Assembly (NCBI GenBank): GCA_963770275.1
Contig: CAVYPD010000034.1
Span: 402,520 to 466,519 of the forward strand
DNA: 64,000 bases
From: Roseiarcus sp963770275
GTDB taxonomy: Bacteria > Pseudomonadota > Alphaproteobacteria > Rhizobiales > Beijerinckiaceae
Reading direction: 5' to 3'
Below are positions 9,330 to 19,545 of the stretch, in pieces (the stretch's first letter is position 1; each line of letters starts with the position of its first letter). The translations under genes and the position numbers were made by a program. The notes beneath the pieces are model-generated. The model did no database searches. It saw nothing but the letters and a program-made list of their open reading frames with translations, and was not told where the DNA came from.

Positions 9330-10077
9330 TGAAGCTGACCGCGCTTGCCGCCGCATTGGTAGGGTTTCTGACTTCGCTTGCAGCGCCGGTCCGTGCGGAC
9401 GTGACTCATGTCGCGGTCGCCGCCAATTTCACCGAGCCGGCGAAAGAGATCGCCGCTCTGTTCAAGCAGAAGACTGGCCACGAGGCTGTGCTGATCTTCG
9501 GCGCGTCGGGCGCTTTCTACACTCAGATCACCCACAGCGCGCCGTTCGAGGTGTTCCTGTCGGCGGATTCCGAGCGCCCGAAGATGGCGATCGACAACGG
9601 ATTCGCTGTGCCCGACACCGTGTTCACCTATGCGATCGGCAAGCTCGTGCTGTGGAGCCGGGTCGTCGATGTGACGAATGGCGAAGCGGCGCTGAAGGCC
9701 GGTAATTTTCTGAAACTTTCGATCGCCAATCCGGTCGCCGCGCCCTATGGGACCGCCGCCGTCGAGACGATGAAAGCGCTCGGCGTCTACGACGCGCTGC
9801 AAGCCGAAGATCGTCCAGGGCAACAGCATCGCGCAGGCGTTCCAGTTCATCGACACGAGGAACGCGGAACTGGGCTTCGTCGCGCTGTCGCAGCTTAACG
9901 GGGTGACGGAGGGGACGCGGTGGGTGGTTCCGATGAAGCTTCATGCACCGATCCTTCAGGACGCCGTGCTCCTGAAGACGGGAGCCAATAGCGAGGCGTC
10001 GAAGGCCTTCCTCGCCTTCCTCAAAGGTCCGGAAGCGCGCGCGATCATCGAGCAAGTTCGGCTACGTTCTGAGCTAA
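9330..10077 (+). CDS. modA: Molybdate-binding periplasmic protein ModA (frameshifted)
   Basis: Substrate-binding protein of the molybdate ABC transporter. A signal peptide (MKLTALAAALVGFLTSLAAP) precedes the mature part with VAVAANFTEPAKEIAALF and FGASGAFYTQI, the oxyanion-binding segments of ModA. Reading changes frame near 9809 (LQAKIVQGNSIAQAFQFID continues in the next frame) and near 10052, giving FGYVLS at the end, a typical ModA terminus. Length is about 249 residues, normal. It is first in the modABC operon; molybdate uptake feeds Mo-cofactor enzymes, and a MoeB-like enzyme is encoded further right at 20885. Confidence 0.9.
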
Positions 10078-10105
10078 GCTAGGCGGCGCGCTGTAAGCGC
10101 GCGCT

Positions 10106-10794
10106 ATGCTCGGCATGCCCGACGATATCTGGATCCCGATCAAACTCACGATCGAACTCGCGACCATTTCGACGCTCGCGCTTGCTCGTGGTCGCGACGC
10201 CGCTCGCCTGGTGGCTCGCGCGTTCGAAGGCCTGGTTCAAGGAAGCGGCCGCGGCGATCGTCTCGCTGCCGATGGTGCTGCCCCCGACCGTGCTCGGCTT
10301 CTATCTCCTGATCGCGCTCGGTCCCGACGGGCCCGGCGGCGTGATCGCCTCTCTGTGGGGCGGCGCGCACGCTCGCCTTCACCTTCACGGGCCTCGTCAT
10401 CGGCTCGATCCTCTCGTCGATGCCGTTCGTCGTGCAGCCGATCCGCAACGCCTTCGCCGCCGTCGGCGACCGGCCGCTCGAAGTCGCCTCAACGCTGCGC
10501 GCTTCGCCCCGCCGCGCCTTCTGGACCGTCGCGCTGCCGCTCGCGAGCCCTGGCTTGCTCACCGGCGCCGTGCTCGGCTTCGCCCATACGGTCGGCGAGT
10601 TCGGCGTGATCCTCATGATCGGCGGCAACATTCCCGGCCGCACGCGGGTCATGTCGACCGCGATCTTCGACTTTGTCGAGACGATGCGCTGGCGCGAGGC
10701 CAACCTTCTCGCGGGCGGCATGGTGGCTTTCGCCTTCGTGGTTATCCTGGCGATGACGCTCCTCGAAAAGCGCTTCACGCGAGCGGGCGCGTGA
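10106..10794 (+). CDS. modB: Molybdate ABC transporter permease ModB (frameshifted)
   Basis: Inner-membrane permease of the molybdate importer, about 229 residues. It begins MPDDIWIPIKLTIELATIST, continues after a shift near 10183 as LVVATPLAWWLARSKAWFKE and PMVLPPTVLGFYLLIALG, and after a second shift near 10365 as MPFVVQPIRNAFAAVG. The EAA loop that contacts the ATPase is visible as AFWTVALPLASPGLLTGAV, followed by GEFGVILMIGGNIPG, typical of ModB. It starts 28 bases after modA and its stop overlaps the modC start, supporting one operon. Confidence 0.9.
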
Positions 10795-11906
10795 CCGCAA
10801 GTCACGCGATCCGGGCGCAGTTCCGCGGCACGATCGGCAAGTTTGCGCTCGACGCGGGCTTCACCGCGCCAGCCAAGGGCGTGACCGCCCTATTCGGACC
10901 GTCGGGTTGCGGCAAGACCACGGTCCTGCGCTGCATCGCCGGTCTTCTACGCATCAACGGCGTTTGCGAGATCGATGGCGAAGTGTGGCAGGACGAAAAC
11001 GGCGCGTTCCTGCCGACGCACAAGCGTCCGCTCGGATACGTCTTCCAGGAAGCGAGCCTGTTTCAACATCTGTCCGTGCGCCGCAACCTCCTGTTCGGCG
11101 CGCCGCGCGACAACCGCAACGGAACCAAAGGCGGGATCGTCTTCGACGAAGTGGTCGAGCTCCTCGGCATCACGCGGCTGCTCGACCGCAGCCCGCGCAA
11201 TCTATCGGGCGGCGAGCGCCAGCGTGTCGCGATCGGGCGCGCGCTACTGTCGCAGCCGAAGCTTTTGTTGATGGACGAGCCGCTCTCGGCGCTCGACCGC
11301 GCGACCAAGAACGAGATTCTGCCGTTCCTCGAGCGGCTGCGCGATCATCTCAATCTGCCCGTCGTCTACATCACGCACGACATCGCCGAGGTCGAGCGCC
11401 TCGCCGATCAGATGGTGCTCATGGACAAGGGGCGCGTGATCGGCGCGGGGCCGCTCGAAGACTTGCAGAGCGATCCGTCCCTGCCGCTCGCGGCTGCGCG
11501 CGACGCGGCGGTGAGTTTCGAGGGCGTCGTGCAGTCAAGCGAAGACGCTTACGGCCTCGTCACGCTCAAGGTTCGCGGCGGCGTTCTGACGGCGCCCGCG
11601 CCCCCAGGGCCGGTCGGCGAGCGGCGGCGCATCCGTGTCATCGCAAGCGACGTGAGTCTGACCCGTGAAGCGCCCGGGCCAAGCTCGATCCTTAATGTCC
11701 TTCCGGCGCGCATCGTGTCGATGAAGCCGCTCGACACAAACGAGGTCGTGGTCGTCGTCGCGCTCGGAGAAGACGGGAGCGGCGCGCGCCTCCTGTCGCG
11801 CATGATGCGAAAGTCCTGGGGAGAGCTGGGACTTGCGGAAGGCGTGAACGTCTATGCCCAGGTCAAGGCGGTCGCGCTCGCTCCGGGGCGCGGCGAGTTG
11901 GGGTGA
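10791..11906 (+). CDS. modC: Molybdate ABC transporter ATP-binding protein ModC
   Basis: ATPase of the molybdate importer, 371 residues and intact. Walker A is GPSGCGKTT, the signature LSGGERQRVAIGRAL, Walker B LLLMDEPLSALD and the switch His is in ITHDIAEVERLA. The C-terminal third is the TOBE/MOP domain (from about residue 290) that binds molybdate and can regulate transport. GTG 10791 is chosen as start; it overlaps the modB TGA (10792-10794). The downstream gene is convergent, only 13 bases away, and no clear terminator lies between. Confidence 0.95.
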   Translation: MTASHAIRAQFRGTIGKFALDAGFTAPAKGVTALFGPSGCGKTTVLRCIAGLLRINGVCEIDGEVWQDENGAFLPTHKRPLGYVFQEASLFQHLSVRRNLLFGAPRDNRNGTKGGIVFDEVVELLGITRLLDRSPRNLSGGERQRVAIGRALLSQPKLLLMDEPLSALDRATKNEILPFLERLRDHLNLPVVYITHDIAEVERLADQMVLMDKGRVIGAGPLEDLQSDPSLPLAAARDAAVSFEGVVQSSEDAYGLVTLKVRGGVLTAPAPPGPVGERRRIRVIASDVSLTREAPGPSSILNVLPARIVSMKPLDTNEVVVVVALGEDGSGARLLSRMMRKSWGELGLAEGVNVYAQVKAVALAPGRGELG

Positions 11907-11919
11907 TGCGCGCCGCGCT

Positions 11920-12939
11920 TCACACCTTCCTGCGCCTGGACTTGGCGAAGGTGTCGAAGGCGACCGCCAGCACGATGATCACGCCGATGATGATCTGCTG
12001 GATGTAAGAGGACACGTTCATCAGCACGAGGCCGTTCAAGAGAACGCCGATCAGGATCGAGCCGATGACCGTGCCGAAGATGGTGCCGGCGCCGCCGAAC
12101 AGGCTCGTGCCGCCGATCACAACCGAAGCGATGACGGTGAGCTCATAGCCGGTGCCGGCGACGGCCTCAGCGGAATTGAGCCGCGCCGCGAGCACGAACG
12201 CGCCGAGGCCTGCAAAGAAGCCCATGATCACGTAGACGCTCATGATGATGCGATTGACGTTGAGCCCCGAAAGGCGCGCCGCCTCCGGATTGCCGCCGAC
12301 CGCATAGACCTGCCGGCCATAGCGCATGTAGCGCAGGACGATGTGGGCGATGAGCGCCGCGAGCAGGAAGATGATGACCGGAACGGGAACCGGTCCGATC
12401 TTCCCCTGCCCCCACCAGGTGAACGACGGCTGGAAGCCCGATATCGGGCCGCCGGCGGCGAACAGAAGCGCCGCGCCGCGGAAAGCGGACATGCCGCCGA
12501 GCGTCACCACGAAAGGCGGAACTTTAAGCCGGGTGATGGCGAGCCCCTGCAGCCAGCCGCAGGCGAGTCCGACTGCGATCGCCGCGAGCGCGGCGGCGAA
12601 CCAGCCGTAGCCGACGCCGCCCTCCCCGACGGTGAAGCGGTTCTCCAAGCCGCCCTTGGCGACGGCGGCGGCCACGAGGCCAGCGAAGGCGAGCAACGAG
12701 CCGACCGAGAGATCGATGCCGGCGGTCAGAATGACGAAGGTCATGCCGACCGCGAGCAGGCCGGTGATCGACACTTGCCGCATCACGTTGAAGAGGTTGA
12801 TCTGCGACAGGAAGCGCGGCTCGATGATCGCGAAGAGCAGCATCAGCGCGATGAGGAACAGCGTCGGCGCGAAGCGCGCGATGAAGCCGAAGACGTCGAC
12901 CCCCCTATCCTCGGCCGCTTCCAGCCTCGCCTCGCTCAT
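11920..12939 (-). CDS. Ribose-type sugar ABC transporter permease
   Basis: Inner-membrane permease of the RbsC/XylH/AraH kind, 339 residues with about eight to ten hydrophobic segments. Family landmarks are the motif TAGIDLSVGSLLAFAG and, near the C-terminus, VIASVVIGGTSLFGGAGTI. It belongs with the ATPase gene (its start overlaps that gene's end by four bases) and the binding-protein gene further right, forming a B-A-C order on the minus strand. The sugar cannot be assigned from sequence, as no catabolic gene is adjacent. Intact. Confidence 0.92.
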   Translation of the reverse strand: MSEARLEAAEDRGVDVFGFIARFAPTLFLIALMLLFAIIEPRFLSQINLFNVMRQVSITGLLAVGMTFVILTAGIDLSVGSLLAFAGLVAAAVAKGGLENRFTVGEGGVGYGWFAAALAAIAVGLACGWLQGLAITRLKVPPFVVTLGGMSAFRGAALLFAAGGPISGFQPSFTWWGQGKIGPVPVPVIIFLLAALIAHIVLRYMRYGRQVYAVGGNPEAARLSGLNVNRIIMSVYVIMGFFAGLGAFVLAARLNSAEAVAGTGYELTVIASVVIGGTSLFGGAGTIFGTVIGSILIGVLLNGLVLMNVSSYIQQIIIGVIIVLAVAFDTFAKSRRRKV

Positions 12940-14536
12940 GAAATGTCCCCGCTCAAGCCGCTGGCGTGGGCCACGCCGCTCTCATGCGCCGTCATCATCG
13001 CCATCAGGATTTCCTGCGTCGCCCTGGTGCGCGCGATTTCTCCCGTGACGCGGCCCTCCCGCATCGTCACGATGCGATCCGAGATCGCCAGAATTTCCGG
13101 CAGCTCGGACGAGATGACGATGACCGCGATCCCCTGACTTCGCCATGTCGATGAGGAGATTATGGACCTCGACCTTGGAGCCGATGTCGATGCCGCGCGT
13201 CGGCTCATCGACAATGAGGATCTTGGGCCTAAGCGCCAGCCAGCGCGCCAGCACGATCTTCTGCTGATTGCCGCCCGAGAGCTGACCCGCCGCCTGTTCC
13301 GGGCTCGCCATGCGGATCGACAGGAGCTTGCGGAACTCGTCGATCAGCACATCCTCCTTGCTTCTCGTCGATGAACCAGCCGCGGCTGACCTCATCCTGC
13401 GCGGCAATGGTCATATTGGTGCGAATGGCGAGACTGAGGAACAAAGCCTGCTTCTTGCGGTCCTCCGGGACGAGACCGATGCCGTGGGACATCGCGTCGC
13501 GTGGGCTTGAGAACCGCACCTCCTTGCCGTCGACGCGGATCGTCCCATGATCGAAAGGGTCGGCCCCAAAGATGGCGCGGGCGGTTTCCGTGCGACCAGC
13601 GCCGACGAGGCCCGCGAGGCCAAGGATCTCGCCATGATGGGCTTTCAGCGAAACGTCCACGAGCTCGATGGCGTTCGGATCGCGCGCGTTGCGCCGACGA
13701 GTCAGGCCCTCGACCTCGAGCGCGACCTTCCCATGCTCCGGAATCGGGCGCTCGCCATAAAGCGCGCCGACGTCGCGCCCGACCATCATGCGGATGATCG
13801 CCTCGACATTGGTTTCGGCGACCTGGCCAGAGGCGACGTAATGGCCGTCGCGCAAGACGGTGTAGCGATCGCAGAGGCGGAAAACCTCCTGGAGCCTGTG
13901 GGTCACAAAAATGATCGACAGGCCCTCGGCTTTCAGAGCCCGCACAATGCGGACCAGGTTTGCGACTTCGGCCTCGCTCAAAGCCGCGGTCGGCTCGTCC
14001 ATGATGATGAGCCGGGACTGCATCGAGAGCGCGCGGGCGATCTCGACGAGCTGCTGCTCGGCGACGGAAAGGTCGCGCACCTGTGTCATCGGATCGCGCT
14101 TGAGCCCGATGCGCTCGGCGATGGCCTTCGTCTCTTCAGCCAAGCGCCGCCAGCTTACGAACAGCCTCGAGCCGGGTTCGCGCCCAATGAACACGTTCTC
14201 GGCGATCGTCATGTCGGGGGCGAGGGTGAACTCCTGGTAGATCGTGACGATGCCAGCGCGCTGGGCGTCGTGGGGCGTCGCAAAAGCGACGGGCTTCCCG
14301 AACAGCTCGATTTCGCCCGCATCGGCGCTCTGCGCGCCGGACAAAACCTTGAGCAGCGTCGACTTGCCGGCCCCGTTCTCGCCTAGGAGCGCGTGGATCT
14401 CCGACGGTCCCACTTCGAGATGGACGTTCTCGAGCGCGAGCACGCCGGGAAAGCGCTTGCTGACGCCAGTCATCTTGAGGATAGGCCCGCCCGACATTGC
14501 CGGAGCGGGCGACAGCGCCGCGGGCGCGTTAGCCAT
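12936..14536 (-). CDS. Sugar ABC transporter ATP-binding protein, tandem ATPase (frameshifted)
   Basis: RbsA-like protein with two fused ATPase domains, about 533 residues. The first has Walker A GENGAGKSTLLK, the signature region LSVAEQQLVEIARAL and Walker B LIIMDEPTAALS. The second has the degenerate P-loop GLVGAGRTETARAIFG, the signature LSGGNQQKIVLARWL and ILIVDEPTRGID. The frame shifts near 13365 and near 13135, inside conserved parts, so errors are likely. It energises the neighbouring permease. The C-terminus overlaps the permease start. Confidence 0.9.
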
Positions 14537-14563
14537 TCAAGAGCGCTCGCTCATTGGAGTGCT

Positions 14564-14593
14564 GAAAAAAGAAGACGCGCCGCAAACGGCGCG
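14564..14593 (-). terminator. Hairpin plus T-run between binding-protein and ATPase genes
   Basis: On the minus strand a 7-bp GC stem (CGCGCCG/CGGCGCG, 14576-14593, loop TTTG) is followed by a T-rich tail (14564-14573). Its place after the binding-protein gene and before the ATPase gene suggests partial termination that keeps the binding protein in excess, a common design of binding-protein-dependent transporters. Confidence 0.65.
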
Positions 14594-14612
14594 CCCTCCA
14601 GCTCTATGTCGA

Positions 14613-15561
14613 CTACTTCACCTCGTTGAGGCGCTCGGCGTCCTTCAGATTGTCTTTGGTGATCGCGACGGGAGTCAGCAGGTTGATCTGCTGCTCCGGC
14701 TTCTTCCCCGACTTGAGGTAGTCCGCCATGATCTGCACGCCCATGGCGCTCTGCTTGGCCGGAAATTGCTCGATCGTCGCGGTGAGCTCGCCGTCGCGCA
14801 CCTTCCCCAGCGCCTCGGGCAGCGCGTCAAAGCCGATGATGACGACGTCTTTGAGGTTACGCGCTTTGAGCGCTTCGATCGCGCCGAGCGCCATGTCGTC
14901 GTTGGCGGCATTGATGACCTGCGGTGGCGCGCTCATCCCGGCGAGCAGGGATTCGGTGACTTTGAGGCCGTCGTCGCGGTGGAAGTTGGCGGTCTGCTCC
15001 GCCACGATCTTGTAGTTGGGACCGGCCTTGTCGAGCACGTTGTGCAGCCCCTTGTTGCGGTCAATCGCCGGGCTCGCGCCGGGCTGAGCCCTGGAGATTG
15101 ATGATCGTCGCCCCGTTCGGGAACATCTTGACGATGAGGTTGCCCTGAGCCTCGCCGCCCTTGACATTGTCAGCGCCGACATGGCCGACGATGCCGGTGA
15201 CGGAGGGTACACGCCGGTCGATGGTGACCACCGGCACCTTTGCGTCGATGGCTTCCTGTAGCGCTGGCGCTAGAGCGTCCTGATCCTTCGGGCTGATCAC
15301 GATGCCCTTGACCCCTTTGGCGAGCGCTGCCTCGATGTCGGCGGTTTGCTTAGGCGAGGCGTCCTGGCCGTCGGACTCGATCGTGCTGAGGCCTTGCTTG
15401 GCCGCCTCGGGTTCGAACCCGTCTTTCATCATATGGACGAAGAAGGGAAAGTTCATGCCCGGGACGGAGAGCAGGATGAGCGGCTTGTCGGCGGCGAAGG
15501 CGGGCGCGGAAAGCGCCATGGCGAGCAGGCTTGCGGTTACGACACGGCGGGTTATGCGCAT
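14613..15561 (-). CDS. Sugar ABC transporter substrate-binding protein (frameshifted)
   Basis: Periplasmic sugar-binding protein of the RbsB type, about 315 residues. A signal peptide (MRITRRVVTASLLAMALSAP, cleavage after AFA) precedes LILLSVPGMNFPFFVHMMKD. The fold continues with KGVKGIVISPKDQDALAPAL and VVTIDRRVPSVTGIVGHVG, and after a frame change near 15085 (LQGSPGASPAIDR expected) with VINAANDDMALGAIEALKA and VIIGFDALPEAL. It is the first gene of the sugar transporter operon. No LacI- or kinase-type gene is adjacent, so the sugar is unknown. Confidence 0.9.
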
Positions 15562-15778
15562 GGATAGAATCCTCCCTGGGGCCGGCCTGACATGTTAGCT
15601 GGCGGCTAGGGCAACCTATGTCGGAAATCGGGCGCGGCGACAAGGGCGAGTGGAGGTGAGGCCACCTCGTGGTCGCAAGGCTCCTTTGGAAAAGCGTTTG
15701 ACCGCGATAGATTGAGAAACGGCGTCCAGCTGGGTCCAAGGCCAGCGGAGCGCCGCAGGAAACAACGGGAGGATTCGG

Positions 15779-16815
15779 ATGGCGCGATTTCAGAGCATTC
15801 TGGAAACCGTTGGACATACGCCGGTTGTCCGCATCAACCGCCTCGCTCCTGATGGCGTCAACCTCTATGTGAAAATCGAGGCGTTCAACCCGTTGGGCTC
15901 GGTCAAGGACCGCTTGGCGCTTGGCGTCATCGAGGCGGCGGAGCAATCCGGCGAGCTCAAGCCCGGCCAAACGGTCGTCGAGGCGACGAGCGGCAACACC
16001 GGCATCGGACTTGCGATGGTCTGCGCCGCTAAAGGGTATCCGCTCGTGATCACGATGGCCGAGAGCTTCAGCATCGAACGGCGGCGATTGATGCGCTTTC
16101 TGGGCGCCAAGGTCATCGTCGACGCCGGCCGCCGAGCGCGCGGTCGGAATGGTCAAGAAGACGATCGATCTGGCTGAAAGCCAATGGCTGGTTCATGACG
16201 CGGCAGTTCGAGAACGAAGCCAATCCGGATTTCCACTCCCGCACCACCGCGCGCGAAATCATCGACGACTTCGCGGGCGACAAACTCGATTTCTGGGTGA
16301 CTGGCTACGGCACGGGCGGTACGCTGAAGGGCGTCGGCCGCGTCTTGAGAAAGGAACGGCCCGAAACAAAGATCATTGTCTGCGAGCCTTCGGACGCGCC
16401 GCTGCTCGAGTCCGGGATCGAGCAGAAGCGCTTGGCCGACGGGTCGCCAGCCGCGCCGCATCCGAGTTTCAAGCCTCACCCGATGCAGGGCTGGACGCCT
16501 GACTTCATTCCGAAGCTGACCGGAGACGCGATGGATATGAAACTGATCGACCGCGTCCTGCCGATCTCAGGGGCCGACGCCATTCGTTTTAGCAAGGAGC
16601 TGGCGGCGAAAGAAGGCATTTTCGTCGGCATAACCTCGGGCGGAACCTTTGCCGGCGCGCTGAAGATCGCGGCCGAGGCGCCAAAGGGCGCGAACATTCT
16701 TTGCATGCTTCCAGACACAGGCGAGCGCTATCTCAGCACGCCGCTGTTCGCCGACGTTCCGGTCGACATGACCGAGGACGAACTCGCGATCTTGCGATCC
16801 ATCCCCGGCGCGTAA
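15779..16815 (+). CDS. cysK: Cysteine synthase / O-acetylserine sulfhydrylase (frameshifted)
   Basis: PLP enzyme making cysteine from O-acetylserine and sulfide. The start at 15779 has a GGGAGGA ribosome site. The PLP Lys is in NPLGSVKDRLALGV and the substrate loop is EATSGNTGIGLAMV. After frame changes near 16130 and 16180 the sequence continues with MTRQFENEANPDFH and the phosphate-binding loop TGYGTGGTLKGVGRVL, then GITSGGTFAGAL near the end. Length about 345 residues, somewhat longer than CysK of enterobacteria (about 320) because of a longer C-terminal tail. Cystathionine beta-synthase-like activity cannot be excluded. Confidence 0.88.
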
Positions 16816-16840
16816 CCCGGCGCCTAAGCTCGGCGCTTCA

Positions 16841-18029
16841 CTACGCCATCTCGATCGCCATCGCCGTCGCCTCGCCGCCGCCGATGCAGAGCGACGCGAC
16901 GCCGCGCTTTCCGCCGCGCGCCCGAAGCGCGGCGATCAGCGTCACCAGAATGCGCGCGCCCGAGGCGCCGATCGGATGGCCGAGCGCGCAGGCGCCGCCG
17001 TTGACGTTGACCTTCTCGTGCGGAAGCCCGAGGTCGCGCATCGCCGCCATGGCGACGACGGCGAAGGCCTCGTTGATCTCGAAGAGGTCGACGATCTCCC
17101 TGTTCCATCCGGTCTTCTCGAGCAGCTTTTTCAGCGCGCCGATTGGAGCGGTGGGGAAATCTTTCGGCGCGGCGGCGTGGGTCGCGTGCGCGACAACGCG
17201 GGCGAGAGGCGTCGCGCCACGCTTCTCCGCCTCGCTTTCGCGCATCAGGATGAGCGCCGCGGCGCCGTCGGAGATCGAGCTCGAATTGGCCGCCGTCACG
17301 GTGCCGCCGTCGCGGAACGCAGGCTTGAGCGTCGGGATCTTTTCGGGGCGCCCCTTGGGCGGCTGCTCGTCGGTCGCGACCAGCGTCTCGGATTTGCCCG
17401 CCTTGACGCTGACCGGCGCGATCTCCCAGGCGAAATCGCCGTTCGCGATCGCGCGGTTGGCGCGCTCAAGCGAAGTTACGGCATAGGCGTCCTGCGCCGC
17501 CCGTGTGAACTGATAGGCTTCCGCGCAATCCTCGGCGAACGTCCCCATGAGCCGGCCCTTGTCGTAGGCGTCCTCGAGGCCGTCGAGAAACATATGATCG
17601 AGGGTGCGGCCGTGGCCCATGCGATAGCCTGAGCGCGCGCGGTCGAGCAGATAGGGCGCGTTGCTCATGCTCTCCATGCCGCCGGCGACCACGACATCGG
17701 CGGAGCCGGCGCGCAAAAGGTCGTGGGCGACCATGGCCGCCTTCATGCCCGAGCCGCACATCTTGTTGATCGTGGTCGCGCCCGCCGCGAGCGGCAAGCC
17801 CAGCGCCGATCGCCGCCTGCCGCGCCGGCGCCTGACCCTGCCCCGCCGGCAGCACGCAGCCCATCAGAATTTCGTCGACGCTGTCGGCCGCAATCCCCGC
17901 CCGCTCGACCGCGGCCGAAATCGCGCGCGCGCCGAGCGCGTGGGCCGGCGCGTCCTTCAAGTCGCCGAGAAAGCCGCCCATTGGCGTGCGCGCCGCGCCA
18001 ACGATGACGATGGGATCCGTGGCGGTCAT
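16841..18029 (-). CDS. Acetyl-CoA acetyltransferase / thiolase (frameshifted)
   Basis: Thiolase condensing or cleaving acyl-CoAs, about 395 residues. The N-terminus reads DPIVIVGAARTPMGGFLGDL; after a shift near 17800 it continues with the nucleophile Cys in NKMCGSGMKA. The catalytic His is in GHPIGASGARI and the second Cys in SLCIGGGEATAMAIE. ATG 18029 is favoured over the longer GTG-type readings because it begins the conserved domain at once. In such bacteria this enzyme commonly supplies acetoacetyl-CoA for polyhydroxybutyrate or ketone-body metabolism, but no phaB or phaC is adjacent; bdhA lies at 48617. Confidence 0.9.
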
Positions 18030-18090
18030 GGGGTCGGCCTCCGCTTGCGTTTGAGCGGTGTGCACCATGGTTGGCGTGCAGCGCCGCGGC

Positions 18091-18128
18091 CTTCACATAT
18101 AGGGGACGAGCGAGCGATTAGGAACGCC
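18091..18128. repeat. Short promoter-like repeat, copy 1
   Basis: The stretch with CACATATAGGGG and, further on, GCGATTAGGAACGCC closely resembles 19491-19526. On the minus strand it offers a CTATATG that could be the -10 box for the thiolase gene starting 60 bases away. Confidence 0.4.
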
Positions 18129-18145
18129 GGCAAGGGCTCAACGGA

Positions 18146-18787
18146 TCACCGCAGGAGCTTGAAAGCGTGCGGCGACCAATCGTTCTTTCCGATGCCGGGG
18201 ATGCACCACAGCATGCAAAGCGCCTCGATCGGCCGCGCCGCCTCGATCGCGCCCATATCCTCAGTATCCCAACCGAACTGCTCGAGAATACGCTCAACCG
18301 TCTTCTTGGCGTCCTTGTCATTGCCGCAGATGAACATGGTCGGCCTTCCACTGGCGAACTCGGGATTGACCATCTGGCCACTGCCGACAGAATTGAACGC
18401 TTTGACGAAACGAGCGGACGGATAAGCCTTCTGCAGCTGCTCCATCAGCGACTGGTTCTGCGGGGTGAAGAATGACAGGACTCCATTCACCGGTGGCCCG
18501 CCGCCGATCGGATTGCAGGCGTCGATCACGGTCTTGCCCTGGAGCGCGCTAGAGCCGATCAGCGTCAACGCCTGCTGCGCAACCTCTCCTCCGACCGCAA
18601 GGACCACAACATCGCCGAACGCTGCGGCTTCCGCGAACGATTTGACTGCGGCGCCCGGATTCTTCGCTGACCAGTCCTTGAGCTTGGCTGGATCGCGCGT
18701 TCCAATCTCGACCTGATGGCCGTGTTTGAGAAAACCCGCCGCCAGCGTTTGTCCGACCACCCCCGAACCGATGATCCCGACTTTCAT
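18146..18787 (-). CDS. NADP-dependent F420 reductase-like oxidoreductase
   Basis: A 213-residue protein with an N-terminal Rossmann motif KVGIIGSGVVGQTLAAGF and the family pattern TVIDACNPIGGGPP and RFVKAFNSVGSGQM, as in the NADPH:F420 oxidoreductase-like group (Pfam F420_oxidored). Most bacterial members do not use F420 and their substrates are unknown; NADP binding is the safe claim. It stands between the thiolase and a divergent acetyltransferase gene. Intact. Confidence 0.8.
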   Translation of the reverse strand: MKVGIIGSGVVGQTLAAGFLKHGHQVEIGTRDPAKLKDWSAKNPGAAVKSFAEAAAFGDVVVLAVGGEVAQQALTLIGSSALQGKTVIDACNPIGGGPPVNGVLSFFTPQNQSLMEQLQKAYPSARFVKAFNSVGSGQMVNPEFASGRPTMFICGNDKDAKKTVERILEQFGWDTEDMGAIEAARPIEALCMLWCIPGIGKNDWSPHAFKLLR

Positions 18788-18857
18788 TTGACGGCTCTCC
18801 TATTTGAGTTCCAATCCTCAACTATGGGTCCCGCAGGGCGTGTCCACAAGGATAGCG

Positions 18858-19392
18858 ATGACATCCGATCGCTCAGCCTATTCGTTTCGCAGGGCAACGA
18901 CAAAAGATCTCCCCCGTCTTCGCCGCTGGCTCAATGCGCCCGAAGTCCGACGCTGGTGGGGGAACCCGAGCGAGGAATTCGAGCTCCTGCGCGGGGATCT
19001 GAACGAGCCGCTTATGACGATGCGCATCGTTTCACTCGGGGAACGGCCGTTCGCCTACGTGCAAGACTATGAGGTGCACTCTTGGCCGCAGCCTCATCTC
19101 TCCCATTTGCCGAAGGGATCGCGAGCGATTGACAGCTTCATCGGCTGGCCATCGATGATCGGGACGAGGTCACGGACACGCGTACTTGAGGTTGCTGGCG
19201 GAGCGACTCTGCGCGGAAGGCGCGCCGCTGGTCGCGATCGATCCGGCGGAAGGGAATCTGCGCGCGCGGCGCGCTTATGAGAAGGCCGGGTTTCGCTTTG
19301 AGGCGAGGGTTATGACCGAGGCCGGCCCGGCAGTGCTGATGCTGTTCGAGCCGCGTCGCATCAAGACTGGCTTGCTTTCGTCACCCATGTAG
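18858..19392 (+). CDS. GNAT acetyltransferase, AAC(6')-like (frameshifted)
   Basis: Acetyl-CoA-dependent N-acetyltransferase resembling aminoglycoside 6'-N-acetyltransferases, about 178 residues. The N-terminus YSFRRATTKDLPRLRRWLN and PEVRRWWGNPSEEFEL are typical of that group. A one-base change near 19165 restores the acetyl-CoA loop GRGHGHAYLRLLAERLC, followed by NLRARRAYEKAGF. Many such chromosomal proteins have no proven role in drug resistance, so I do not claim resistance. It starts with ATG 18858. Confidence 0.78.
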
Positions 19393-19490
19393 GTCGTTCA
19401 AAAGGCTCTTCCGGAGACATGGGACCACCTTCGTATGCATATGCATTTTGGGCTATCCGCAATCGAGCGGACTGGCGCGCGACGCCGCTA

Positions 19491-19526
19491 CCTCACATAT
19501 AGGGGGGAGCGGCGATTAGGATCGCC
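19491..19526. repeat. Short promoter-like repeat, copy 2
   Basis: Second copy of the CACATATAGGGG ... GCGATTAGG stretch, 20 bases before the DUF488 start. Preceding bases (CGCCGC) also match copy 1 at 18091. Confidence 0.4.
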
Positions 19527-19545
19527 CGCAGCTAAAGCAACGGAT

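Noticed and set aside
11854..13137. Long forward open frame across the sugar permease and ATPase genes
   Set aside because: Composition is Arg/Glu/Asp/Ala shadow text; the real genes are on the minus strand.
18858..19392. Aminoglycoside resistance gene
   Set aside because: GNAT proteins of this look are common chromosomal genes in environmental bacteria; resistance cannot be claimed from sequence.
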